A stretch of 64,000 nt of DNA from Turbatrix aceti (lineage: Eukaryota > Nematoda > Chromadorea > Rhabditida > Panagrolaimidae), in the NCBI GenBank assembly GCA_963969345.1, contig OZ017766.1, positions 3,224,001 through 3,288,000 of the forward strand, written 5' to 3'. Of this stretch, positions 1 through 10,992 are shown piece by piece; the first letter of the stretch is position 1, and each line of letters begins with the position of its first letter. The notes beneath the pieces are model-generated. The model was not told where the DNA came from. It saw only the letters and a list, made by a program, of their open reading frames with translations, and ran no database searches. Made by a program: the position numbers and the translations under genes.

Positions 1-2158
1 ATTTTTTTCGGACAAAGACAAAGCACCTTTTGTGTCTAAATCTTCAATGAAGTGTATTACAGATCTCATGCACAGCAAATGCCGAAGTGAGGCATCTTGA
101 AAAACGTTTATAAATTTATGGTGTTGTATTAATGACAATCATCACTGTAGGAAAACTCTGTATACTTCTTTGTTTAAACTACGAAAAACAAATGTCAATC
201 AGAAGCCTTAAGTTTTTTTTGACCAAGATTGAAATCTTACAGGTTAATTAAATTTCTTCACCGTTTGGCGGAAGTAATCAAGATTACGAAGCTGTAGATA
301 TACTGTTTTGTACTTAGCAGTAGCATTTTAAAATGTCAAAGTATTTTAATACTAAAAAACAACAACAGGTACATTTTTTTGAAACTTGGCAGTATTCTTC
401 TCTTTTGGCGCACACGTCGTTCTAATCCAAATCCGTATTCAAAATACGGCTTCTATTTTTTTCATCTTGAAATTTGTTGGTTGCTTTTGCAACGTAAAAA
501 CATAAAATACAGTATTTTTCCAAATTGAAACTTTTTTGAAATGTTTATGCACGAGCTTTCCATATTTTTTATCGTATTTTTCTATTGTGTTGATTTTTTC
601 AGGAACAAAAATGAACAGGTAAAAAACGATAAAATGCACAATAGTATATACGATAGAAAAATATGAAACCTGGTGCATGAAAATTTTATGTAAAATTAAA
701 ATTGTTTGTACCGTAGACTCTCGGCTCTGCTATAGTAAAAAAAATAAGTTTTTTGATTTTATCCTCAAGCAGCATCATTGAGTCCAAACGTCGGTTGTTC
801 GATTTTTGCATGTTCTTTGCTGCCCTTGCTAATGTACCTGGCACATGGCTGCTTTGACGTCGGAATTATTCTGAGCCCTGATACCGTAACTCACCAAAAT
901 AAACTTCCTATTCAGGTAAGTTAATTAAGAAGTCAGCGGAATTGTCATCAGTTTCTGTGCCAATGCTTTTTTTTCTAAGTAATGCCGCGGCCAAAGGGGC
1001 ACAACGGTAACGTGCGTCAGCACAAAGTTCACGTTCTTTGACGTAATTTCTTTGGCTTAAAACGTTAGCAAGAGCGAGATGAATACAAATGACAAGTAAT
1101 TTAACTTACAAAAAATGCATATAGATGTTACAAAAGAGGCCAACAATATTCCGAAGCCGGTTTTATTGTGTACAGCGTGCGTAGTGTCCTACGAATCAGC
1201 TCTTCGTCAATTCTGAAAGTCCAGAAGTTCCGAAGTACACGATTTGTATTCCTTGGCAGCGTACAAAAATAAAAATTATTTGTCTCATGAATATTGTTGT
1301 TTTCCGACATTTCTATCTTTGACGAAATCAGTTACGCAAAGACTGATATTTTAAAATATCGTACCTGTGCGTGAAGCGCCTTTTGTATCCAATTTTATGC
1401 GTTATCGTTGTTGCCTCCCAGCGTTTCTAGGAAACTGCGTGATGAAGCAGTGGGGGAAATTAAAATTTTTTCACTACAGTGGATTGCAAAATTTTAGGAC
1501 CAACCTTAATATTGACGATTCCAACTTTGCCAGGATGTTGCTCGGGTAGAACAAAAATATACAATTTTTTAATTTTGGGTGTTGCAAAATTATGGGACCA
1601 CTCCAAGAAAAAATATTTTACAACTGGAAATGCAGCCTGAGTGCATTGTGCAGTCCCAAAAAGTTAGTTTATCATCAAAAATGTTGATATCCGCGCTGCC
1701 GATCTGAGTTTTGATGGTCTGAATACCCTTAGGTAGTTTTAGTATCCCCAACATCAATTATGGTATCCTGGAGGTCAGAAATGATATCGAATTGCCAATC
1801 ATTGTTACTAATTACTTTGTCATGATTGTACTGCTAATTACCAAACCGATACCGACCGGGAATTTATATACACTGACTGCGATCGCTTTTTTGAAAGCGA
1901 TTTGGAAAAGACCATGGTTCTCCCCAGAGGCCCTGTTTTGTTCGTAAAAAAATTGTCATGCACTGGAACGTATAATAGGGATTATAATAGTCATTTTGGC
2001 AACTTGCACAGTTCACCTGACGAGTAGCGTGCACAATGCAATGGGCAACGTGCAAGCCCATAACGGATTTGAGCCCGACATAAACATCGGTCATTTCTGC
2101 GCCAACCTGTGTTCCGAACCTTATAAATGACCGGAGAGGGACACATTAGTATCGTATC
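1..2158. other. AT-rich intergenic sequence
   Basis: No gene is recognised here. Open frames are short (60-80 codons), AT-rich and unlike any family I know. No tRNA, rRNA or terminal-repeat element was seen. Confidence 0.5.
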
Positions 2159-2839
2159 GTTGTTGTCCTTCGTCATGGCCCGCTCACCCTCGAAGACCTG
2201 GATGGTGACTGCCGGTTGGTTGTCGGCGTAGGTACTGAACACCTGGGAAGTGCGGTGGGGCACGCGGGTGTTGCGCTCGACGAGTTTGGTCATGACGCCG
2301 CCGGCGGTCTCGATGCCGAGTGAGAGGGGTGTGACGTCGACGAGGAGGATGTCCTTGACGGAGTCGTCCTTGACACCCGAGAGGATGGCAGCCTGGACCG
2401 CAGCTCCGTAGGCGACCGCCTCGTCGGGGTTGATGGACTTGTTGAGCTCGCGGTGGTTGAAGAACTCGGAGAGCAGCTTCTGGACCTTCGGGATGCGGGT
2501 GGAGCCGCCGACGAGGACGACTTCGTGGATGGAGCCCTTGTCGAGCTTCGCGTCGCGCAGCGCCTGTTCAACGGGGCCGAGGGTCTTCCTGAACAGGTCG
2601 CCGCAGAGCTCCTCGAATCGGGCGCGCGTCAGTCTGGAGTGGAAGTCGATGCCGTCGCAGAGGGAGTCGATCTCGACGATGGCCTCTGCGGACGAGGAAA
2701 GAGTGCGCTTGGCGCGTTCGACGGCAGTCCGGAGACGGCGCATGGCTCGGGGGTTCGTCCTGAGGTCCTTGCCGTACTTGCGCTGGAATTCGCCGGCAAA
2801 GTGATCGACGAAGCGGTCGTCAAAGTCCTCTCCGCCGAG
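2159..2839 (-). pseudogene. Hsp70 internal coding fragment
   Basis: About 227 codons read without a stop and match the middle of cytosolic Hsp70. They begin at the LGGEDFD motif of the ATPase domain, pass through [25 protein letters not shown] and the [16 protein letters not shown] linker region, and stop after [10 protein letters not shown] early in the substrate-binding domain. The N-terminal ATPase lobe and the C-terminal half are missing. Homology ends abruptly on both sides with no splice signals, and the flanks are AT-rich while the fragment is strongly GC-rich with GC-ending codons typical of a highly expressed gene. No target duplication was found. The open frame suggests a recent copy. 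A real gene with undetected distant exons, or an assembly join, cannot be excluded. Confidence 0.75.
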
Positions 2840-2948
2840 GCAGACAAATGCATATATGCAAACAAAAGTCAAGAGTCAAAACATTACAAATTTGTTCTTT
2901 GGGGTGCCGTTCCGGATCTGATCACGTACACCAGTCGTTTTTACATTA

Positions 2949-3919
2949 CCAGGAGTACCGACTTTTATTCATGCCACAGCTTATGCACGTGCTCCCGGAA
3001 GACCCAGCTTGCCAAAAAGCGTCCAATAATGTTTTTCCTCTTTAAAAAATTAATTAACGGCACAAAAATCAAAACGGACAGTTCTGTTCTGTTTCAGCAC
3101 ATTGCTAACGCATTTTTGTTTAAAGCAATTTATAAGAACACGGATTTTTTATTTTTTGTTTTATATTATCTTTTTAAAGACTCCGGTAAAAAAATCAACC
3201 GGTAAAAAAATTTCCCGAGGGATTTCCCCCACCGGGAGAATCTCCATAGATTCACCGGAGAGAAATTCTCAATTTTTTGTTTAACGGAGAGAACATAAAA
3301 AATTTTGAACGTGTATAGAATTGAACCGGGGTCTCAAAATGGTAAAAAAGTGTGCAGAAGGACAATAATAGACGCGCACTAGACTATTGCAACTTGTTTG
3401 TAGACCATTCTCGCTGAGCAATAAACTCTTTTTTACTGCAGTAGCGACTGACATTGGGCAGCCAGACCTTCCCCTTACTTTTTGCTGCCAAAACGCCCAT
3501 TTAGTACGAGTGGTAGTATTTTTCTAGGTGCGCTCGAAATCAACTGCGCAAAGAGCTTTATTCTATTATTGCTACCACCTACTACCCTATACTCGCCGCT
3601 GACTGCAGTGCTGCTGCGGATTAACTTCCCAAAACGTCTCCCCTCCCTTTTACACCGTGCGTGCATAGGTTCTTTTTCTCTGCGTCTCTTCGAATAGCAA
3701 TGCAAATGATAGCGCTTGGCGGTACAAGCTTTTTGCGTAAGCAGATGGACAAGAGCAGTGTTTGCAAACCCTTTTTCATAGTTTTTTGCGTAAGCAGAGG
3801 GACAAAAGCTGTCTCCGCGCATCCTTCTTCCGCCCTTGCGAAAGCTTGTCGATGGATCCAAATAATTTTTGAAACGCACGTGCATAAGCTGTGGCATGAA
3901 TAAAAGTCGGTACTCCTGG
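2949..3919. mobile_element. 971-bp element with 43-bp perfect terminal inverted repeats
   Basis: Positions 2949-2991 and 3877-3919 are exact reverse complements over 43 bases; the left arm begins CCAGGAGTACCGACTTTTAT. The interior holds a short direct duplication (about 3728-3750 and 3780-3805, containing TTTTTGCGTAAGCAGA) and no recognisable transposase. Length and structure fit a non-autonomous DNA transposon. The flanks (TTA on the left, ATA on the right) do not give a clean target duplication, so the superfamily is undecided. Confidence 0.65.
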
Positions 3920-4123
3920 ATAGTGTTCCGCTCTGGCCAAAATCGACTTTCGTCTCTCGACTCTGACTGTCTGTCATCATATCCGCGACGTTTTTATTTA
4001 TTTACTGTCTTTAGCACCACATTACATACAGTATCATAAAGTGAATTCATAGGACGTTACCTCTACCTCTATCGATGGATGTCGACTCGAACTTCGGAGT
4101 CAGGAAGACGAGAAGCCTCCAAG

Positions 4124-4488
4124 CAGGGTGGCGAAGAGGGGATTCCCATGGGAGTCCCATGGGAAATATCCCGGGAATTATCCCGGGATTCCCATCTATC
4201 ACGGGATAATTCCCCACGGAATTTTGAAAATGCGCGATCCCGCCTAAAATATCACCGTTATTTTACGCAGGAGCGTGCTTTTTTCTTTCAAATTAGGGAA
4301 ATGATTTTATTTTCATTGTTAATTTTAATACATTAATAAAATAAGTGTGTTTCTGGATCTTTTTTGTATGAACATGTACTTTTTTAAATATACCAAAAAA
4401 TACCCCCGGGGACTCCCATGGGACTCCCATGGGAATCCCATGGGATAATTCCCCTATTTCTAATTCCCATGGGAGTTTCGCCACCCTG
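4124..4488. mobile_element. hAT-type MITE with CCATGG palindrome clusters
   Basis: A 365-bp element with 12-bp perfect terminal inverted repeats, CAGGGTGGCGAA at 4124-4135 and its complement at 4477-4488. It is flanked by an exact 8-bp duplication CCTCCAAG at 4116-4123 and 4489-4496. The 8-bp duplication and CAGGG-type terminus are the marks of the hAT superfamily. Both subterminal regions carry clusters of CCCATGGG palindromes (two on the left, four on the right) together with CCCGGG palindromes. The centre is AT-rich and non-coding, so the element is non-autonomous. It lies just downstream of the MAP kinase gene. Confidence 0.9.
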
Positions 4489-4622
4489 CCTCCAAGGGTG
4501 TTAGTTTTTTTTTCGTTTTATTTTTAATTTTTTGCATTCAACCGAGGCAAACAGATCTTTCAAAAAGTTCAAAAGACCCTTTCTGCCTGTCAGGTAAAAT
4601 TTCCCCGGTCTCATTGGACTAA

Positions 4623-6285
4623 TTAGGAGCCAGAAAAACGCAGAAAACGTATAAAGTAGAGCGAAATCATCCGTATATAACCCCCAGCTCGAGAGCGATT
4701 TCTCGCCGGGCGTTGTGGCGAACGCTTGTAAACCAGTCTCTTGGTGGCCGAGAGTGGCGGATGGGCTGAGTCGCGGAGTTCTGCGGCTGTCGCTCCTATG
4801 TTGAATCGTCCGTCCAGGTCAAGCGTTGCGTCGACAAGGGTTCGGTGGAGGAGTCCGCTGTTCCCTGGTCGCTCAAAGAGTGGTGCACCGGTCGAGGCCC
4901 GAAAGGGAGCAGACAAAAACCACCGCGCTATGCAGTGACCGGATCGCGGATGAGAGTAGGAAGGCAGTCGCAGCCGTGGCAATACGTTCAGACCCACAAT
5001 CTTTTTTTTGCGTGCACCAGTTTTTTATCGACATACCAATCAACTTTACGCACTATTCGTCACCTCACCTGCATAAATCGGCCTTCTCGATTGGAAAATG
5101 TGAACCTCGTTCGCCAGGGCTTCTCTGAGCTGCTGCGGTTTCAGGCGCTCGATTTCATCCGTGTCGATGCTGATCTGGAAGTTTCCGATGGGCTCGTTGT
5201 CCGGGTCGTGGTAAGGCTCAAGGTAGTCGTCCTCTAGGGCTTGGTCTGCCGTGCACCTGTCCCAGGGAGCTACTGGCATCATCTGAAATTAATGATATTC
5301 TTGTGTGTTAATTTTGGTATAACAAATTTACCCTCTGAATCAGCGCTGTCGCCTTGGGAGTGGCCTTGCTCAGAATCGTTGACCAAGGGAGACCACGCTG
5401 GTACCCGCATTCCTGGATGATCTGCGTAATGCGGGGCTGTGTGATCATGGACAGAATCGTGTTGTCTGGAGTGCCGAGGTAGTGGACAAGCATTTTGATC
5501 TGTGCGTAGTTGTTCTGGCCGGGGAAGAGTTGGCGTCGCATGATGAGTTCCGCAAAGATGCAGCCCGCCGACCAGATGTCCACCTTGGTGTCGTACGTGG
5601 GCAGGGCCAGTAGAAGTTCGGGGGCCCTGTACCAGCGAGTCATTACGTATTGCTAAAAAATCTTTGTCTCTTTTCTCAGCACGCCAGAATCACTCACGGT
5701 GCGCGGATTGGGTTGCGAGGCCTCGTGGGTAAAATCAATGCTCCTCGCCATGCCGAAATCGGCAATTTTCAGCAGACAATCGCCATTGATGAGCAGATTG
5801 GCCGGCTTAAGGTCCCGGTGGACAATGTTCACGGAGTGGAGGTACTTGAGTCCCTTCAGCAGCTGATAGAGAAAGTACTGGTTATGCCGCTCGGTCAACT
5901 GTTGCGTAGAGTGAATGATCTGATGGAGATCCGTCTCCATGAGGTCCATTGCCAGGTAGATGTCCTTGACGTTGTTACTCCCGATAGTGATGAACATGTC
6001 CGAAATGGCAACAATGTTCTCGTGCTGAATTCGTCTCAAGATCCGGATTTCGCGAAGAGCCCGCATTATGAGTGCATTTGCCTGAAAGGCTCCCGGAATC
6101 TTTTTGAGTGCCACCGTGTTCCCGGTAGCTGTATTCGTGGCGAGAGTCACGACACCGTAGGCACCTGTGCCGAGTTGCTTCTCAACGACGTAGGGCGTGC
6201 CGCCGAGGTTGAACGTCGAGTTAGGGCGATGCCGCAGGGGATGATGAGACGCCCCGGGGTGGTTAGGTTGCGCGACTGGTTGCAT
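4623..6285 (-). CDS. ERK5-like MAP kinase with a TQY activation motif
   Basis: Serine/threonine kinase of the CMGC/MAPK group. Exons, in transcription order, are 6285-5698, 5652-5332, 5282-5069 and probably 4927-4623; all phases agree, giving about 475 aa. The glycine loop GTGAYG is at residues 39-44, the VALKK lysine near 61, then HRDLKPANLL, the ADFGMA DFG motif and TRWYRAPELLLA. After the kinase core, YHDPDNEP and a following LREALANEVHIF helix resemble ERK5 (MAPK7; in C. elegans SMA-5 and MPK-2) rather than ERK1/2, p38 or JNK. The activation-loop dual-phosphorylation site reads TQY where ERK-type kinases have TEY, and an intron separates T from Q. The first Met (6285) follows a possible acceptor, TTGTAG. 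The last exon is uncertain: reading on past 5069 would instead stop at 5046. The kinase call is firm, the ERK5 assignment fairly so. Confidence 0.82.
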
Positions 6286-6589
6286 TGATGCAGTCTACAA
6301 CGGCAACGATATCAGGCGTACAAATTGCTGATGCGTCAGCGGACGCAAAAACACATAAATAACATGCGACCCCGGTGAGTGTTCTTCTGACAGTCCGATT
6401 TTCAAAGGTGTTTGACGCGGCAAAACTCACGCAAAACAGCGAACAATGCACGGGTTTAATCAAAACAGCATCAATTATGGGAAATAAGTTGTAAAACAGG
6501 ATTTGAAAGCAAATACATCTACCTGGCTGCCTGCAGAGGAAGTAAATGCGAGGAGAATATGACTTTACATCTGATAACAATCAGTCAGT

Positions 6590-7226
6590 CCGCTGACTGC
6601 TGCTAGCGGTAAAACAATGCTGTTACCTTGCGGAGCATGTATGGGTGCACGCAAATGGTGAAGTTCACTGCCGCAAGAAATTCCGCAGTTAAGTTTTTGA
6701 CGGTTGTGCGTCGTCCATGATGGGGTACTTGTTCTATCGTTTTCTCTAATCAAAATAAATAAGAAACACTTTTTTTCTGACGACACCGGTTGTGATGACG
6801 GTGGCGGTGGGAGTCCATTAGTCGTGCAGGCGATTTCATTTTGTGAGTCACTTTTTTGGCGTTTGTTTGTTTCATTTTGGGTGTTTTGCAACAATGATTG
6901 TTTTGTTGGATCCTGGAATAACGTGGCAAACAATAGAAACTGTTTTGCGTGGTCATCCTGAAGAGTTCTGCCACTTTCAACGCTGATAAAAATGCTCACA
7001 AAAAAATTTCGTTTATAGTCACATCTATAAAACACTTTTATACACAGTGTCTACAATTCAGAGTAGACAGAAGTATAGAACCAGCAATGCATCTTCATTT
7101 TTTTCAATCGGCTATAGACAAAAGTATATAAACGAGCGCAAATATCTCAAAAAAAATCAGGGGGAAGGTCGCGACTGCCGACGCTTTCGCATGTTGCGCA
7201 CGAGTCAATGAACTTTCGCGATGAGG
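6590..7226. other. intergenic sequence
   Basis: The space between the MAP kinase start and the second MITE. No coding exon or RNA gene was recognised. Short motifs of the type TATAGAC recur from about 7010 onward. Confidence 0.4.
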
Positions 7227-7234
7227 ATTTCAAA

Positions 7235-7722
7235 CAGTGCTGTCGGGTACCCGAAAATGTCGGGTACCCGACCCGAAGACCTTACCCGGAACCGAAAATT
7301 TCGGGTACCCGACCCGAAAACCCGACCCGGACCCGAAACTTTCGGGTACCCGACCCGGACCCGGATCCGGACCCGAAACTTTCGGGTACCCGACCCGAAA
7401 ACCCGAAATTTTTGCTTCCGGAACATATGCCTTGGCCGATATACGCCAAATCTAGTTGAGCCAACTAATGTCCAGACGCACCAAAGAGCTTGTCTTGCGT
7501 GAGGAGCTTCTCTTTCATTGGATTTTTGTTGTTTTTTGCAACCCAAACCCGAAATTTTCGGGTACCCGATCCGGACCCGGACCCGGACCCGAAACTTTCG
7601 GGTACCCGACCCGAAAACCCGACCCGGACCCGAAACTTTCGGGTACCCGACCCGAAATTCCGGGTATTTCGGGTCGGGTCTAAGTTCGGGTCGGGTTTCG
7701 GGTCGGGTACCCGACAGCACTG
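7235..7722. mobile_element. hAT-type MITE with GGGTACCC palindrome arrays
   Basis: A 488-bp element starting CAGTGCTGTCGGGTACCCGA and ending with its complement, flanked by an exact 8-bp duplication ATTTCAAA at 7227-7234 and 7723-7730. The CAGTG terminus and 8-bp duplication indicate a hAT-superfamily MITE. Two arms carry at least nine copies of the palindrome TCGGGTACCCGA joined by CCCGACCCGGACCCG-type spacers. A unique core of about 150 bp (7400-7548) separates the arms. Proline/arginine-rich open frames in all phases come from the palindrome repeats and are not genes. No transposase is present. Confidence 0.92.
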
Positions 7723-7739
7723 ATTTCAAATCAAATTTA

Positions 7740-8690
7740 AAAAAATTGTAACTCAGCCCAAAATTCAGTTTTTTTTATGAAATTTTGTTTACAGACAGAT
7801 TCAAGGGTGTTCTTTATGCTGACATAATTCTTTTCTTTAATTCGTTCAAAATTAACAAAATCGAAGGAGGTATGGTAGAAAAATCGCGGCGCATAAACAA
7901 AATTAGCTATGAAGGCAAACAAAAGCAATTCTGAAGCGAAACAAAATTCTCTAACTGATTTTAAATAAAAAAGTATACCTTATTACCTTAGAAGTTTCGA
8001 AAAAAATGAAATTTCTGAGAAAAATTAGGTTTTCGGAACTTTTTAGAACTCAATTTAAAAAACGGAGTACACCATTCGCTTCAGCGTTCATTTCTGCCCC
8101 GGATCCTACTTTTTCGCGTAAATGCATTTCGAACGCGATCCATGCCGATTTTTTTACCGAACCCTACTTTGAAAAATTTTGGTGTTTGCACAACAAAAAA
8201 AGGGAGGTTCAGAAGAAAATTTGCACTGGCGCACGGAAAAAATATAAAATTCTGAAACATTCAATCCAGATGTAAAAGATACTGTAGAATCCGATTCTGA
8301 TTTTAGTTTTTGGATTACACTTTGAAAAAGTTTTGAAAATTCATTTTTTAGGAAAAAATTTTGGAACTTTGAGTTTTTCAGGCATTTAAAAATTATTTTG
8401 AAGTATGTGCATATTTTTACTAGATAGAAAATTTTGTTGTGCTTCGAAATCATTTTGAACTGCATGTGGGACTTTATTTGTTACCTAGTAATGAATTTTC
8501 TAGTACACCTCCTTCAATTTTGGCAAAAATGAAAATTTTGAAAAACGTGAATAGAGAAGTTCTAACGACAATGCTCGATTCTATTTTTTCACAATAAAAA
8601 ACTTTTAAATATCAATTCAAAAACCAAAGTTTTCGAATTTAGATATAAATTTCGTCCAAATACATAATTTCACAACTTGCGCGATCTGCG
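7740..8690. other. AT-rich intergenic sequence
   Basis: Very AT-rich with many AAAATTTTGAAAATT-like stretches. No conserved coding signal was found. Confidence 0.4.
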
Positions 8691-8849
8691 ACTTTTCCGT
8701 TGTTGAGGAGAGGAGTCTCAACACGAATGTTGCGTCGCAGCGCTCGGTTTGTTCAGCCGAACTTTGTTATTTTTTTGTCTATGTTATTTTCTTCGGGCGA
8801 GTTGCAGTTGTTGTTTTTTTTGGCTTGATTTATTTTGTTTTTATTTCAG

Positions 8850-9270
8850 ACTCATCCGGCGACATCCTCCAGCGTGTACAACCTATCGACAACTTTATCC
8901 GAGCTCTTCCACCGACGTAGGTTTTTGAATTTTTCCAAGTTTTTGGGTGTTTTTACTATTTTTTGTATACCAACCAAGTTTCAACCATTTTCTTTCCTTT
9001 TCATGCGATTGTGCCATGAGAGTTCTGCAATTTGTTAGGTAGGATTGCGCTGCGACAGCTGGGGTGCCAAGATTTGGCTTCACAATTGCAAAAAAAGTAA
9101 AAAAACGGTTGAAAGGCAGTTGACATCAAATTTTGGGGCAGAAAAGTTTCAGGGTTTGATTTGTTTTCAGTGGTGCCTCGAGACTTTCAGATGACTTCAA
9201 TCCTGTCCCAGCTACAACCATTTACCGCATCATCCAAGCAAAAGCCAAGTCCACGATGCTTCACAGAGAA
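8850..9270 (+). CDS. possible 3' part of a small gene, two exons
   Basis: After a good acceptor (TTTATTTCAG) an exon at about 8850-8918 reads DSSGDILQRVQPIDNFIRAL and ends at the donor GTAGGT. The acceptor TTGTTTTCAG at about 9170 opens a second exon reading GASRLSDDFNPVPATTIYRI and continues to a stop near 9270. The two join in one phase. I could not find a matching upstream exon: an ATG at about 8727 (MLRRSAR) followed by GTTTGT gives the wrong phase. The family is not recognised. This may be a short real gene or chance. Confidence 0.25.
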
Positions 9271-9279
9271 AAATGAAGA

Positions 9280-10418
9280 AGACTTCGACGATGCTTTCAT
9301 TTTTTTGTTTTGTTTTATGTTTTGTCATTTATTTATTTATTTTGTTAGTAAACGAATGCCTGAAGGTGCCAAAAAGTAATACTCAGCGGATGACGCGAAG
9401 CGGGAAGGGAAGCCTGAAAATCAAAAGCAATGAAAACGTGTTTGACACGCTTTGCCAAGCTTGTTTGATTTATAGTTTTGTCTATACGGTGCTCCGATTT
9501 ATAGTTTTGTGTATCAGGTGCTGAAGTCATAGTTATGTCTATAACTCTTTATAGACATATCTACTTACATTTAGATATATTTTTTTGTGAGTGCAACGAA
9601 CGTTGAGCTCACAGAAGTGCAAAGTTGTTCCTCATTTATTAAACGGCCTGTCAGACGGTTTAAAACGAGATGCTTCTGAAGTGCACCAGCACCGTTTCTT
9701 TGCACGCACAACCGCCGAATTTTATAAAACGAGTTGAGCGTTCGTGCAACGCTGCAGAACGTATGCACCGTCATCTGCCTAGTTCGGTGCGTTATAGCAA
9801 GTGATTTTGCTGATTGAAATTCCTCCGAGTGTATTTTGCTGACTTTCAAACTACAACCACGGTTGCACGTTTTCTTTTTGGTACTGCAAGTTGCAAACCG
9901 TTAACTGAACTTTTTTTTGGTTGTAGCTGCCAAAAATATGGTGCCTGTCTTGCCACAACTTGACCGCAGGGAAAAATTTGTTATTGAAACCTTTCCCAAA
10001 AAAATAAAAAGTCGCCGAAAAGAAGTTAACAAAAGTGACAAAGACAAACTTGGGGAAACAAATTTACCCAATGCCAAAACAGTTTAGAAAAAACGCCAGC
10101 GAGACAGACGCTTGGTGCACACGACCACCGAAGTCGGCGATGAGACAGACGGGACTTCATTTCAGTCTGGTGCTGCTGGGAATGGATGCATGGGCCCTCC
10201 GGGTGATGCGACGACACTGCGACGCGCCTTACTGTGGAATGCACAAAACGATGAATTGCCAATTGCGGTGGTGCGGGCTATTCCGCGAAGACGAGTTGCA
10301 CCAGACCAACTTTTTGCCACCCGAGATGTGCCCCGGATCGTTATCATCGCTGTCGTCGTCGCTCACCGATTAGTGGCTTTTATTTGCGCCGAGTTCATCG
10401 AGTCATCGTCTGCCTGCC
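9280..10418. other. intergenic sequence
   Basis: No gene was recognised. The region 9470-9580 contains several TATAGTTTTGTCTATA-like motifs that partly echo, in inverted order, the sequence near 7000-7130. Confidence 0.4.
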
Positions 10419-10992
10419 ATGTCGTCCTCAGTCGGTCTAACAGCCTTCGTGGTCCTTCTCCTGGCACTCACCTGCTCGGCGTCCAACCGCACCCACAGGG
10501 CGGCCAAGGGACTCAAGCGACAGGTAAGAGAGCACAACCCGCCGCCCGCTCCGAGCCTCAAGGTGCATCGGACCTGCGTGAGCGGCGACGTTCTGGACAA
10601 CGACCCCCGCATCAACTGCCATGGCGCTCACTTCAACCGATCCATGGGGTTGTAAGTACTTTTTCCCCTGTCAAATGTTTTATCGATCTTCATTTTTTCA
10701 GCTATCAGCCTTGCGCGCGCCACAGCGAGTGCTATGATTCCCGCGAGCCGTCAGACTGGTGCCTAATCTCACCGGATTTCATGTGGACGTAAGTCTAATC
10801 ACATTGTTTCGTTTTCAAATTTATAAATGGCTTTTCAGAAACTGGGGTTGTCACTGTGATCGCAAAATTGGCTCTTGCGTGATGGAGCGCTACTCCCGCT
10901 GGGATCAACGTCTGCAGTGGTCGTATTGCGTGCCGAAGAAGGAGTTCTACTGCGCTACGCGGTACTTCCAGCTCCGAGCGACTCTTCATTAA
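10419..10992 (+). CDS. secreted cysteine-rich protein
   Basis: Three exons, 10419-10651, 10702-10788 and 10839-10992, give 157 aa with consistent phases and GTAAGT/TTTTCAG splice sites. The first ~20 residues are a clear signal peptide (VGLTFFVLLL-like hydrophobic core, VGLTAFVVLLLALTCSAS). A basic stretch follows (GLKRQ), a possible processing site. The mature part has about a dozen cysteines, with segments FYQPCARHSECYD, WCLISPDFMWTNWGCHCDR and QWSYCVPKKEFYC, so a disulfide-stabilised extracellular protein is expected. I do not recognise the family. No catalytic motif is visible. It lies 1.4 kb upstream of the insulin-like gene on the same strand, with no sign of an operon. Confidence 0.75.

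Noticed and set aside
2453..3205. 250-codon open frame on the plus strand opposite the Hsp70 fragment
   Set aside because: It is the antisense shadow of a GC-rich coding segment and then runs into AT-rich sequence and the inverted-repeat element; no family match.
3310..3345. T-loop-like sequence suggesting a tRNA on the minus strand
   Set aside because: No acceptor, D-arm or anticodon arm pairing could be drawn around it.
8727..8747. ATG with basic MLRRSAR start as first exon of the small gene near 8850
   Set aside because: The following donor gives a phase that breaks the better-looking downstream frame, so the link was not accepted.
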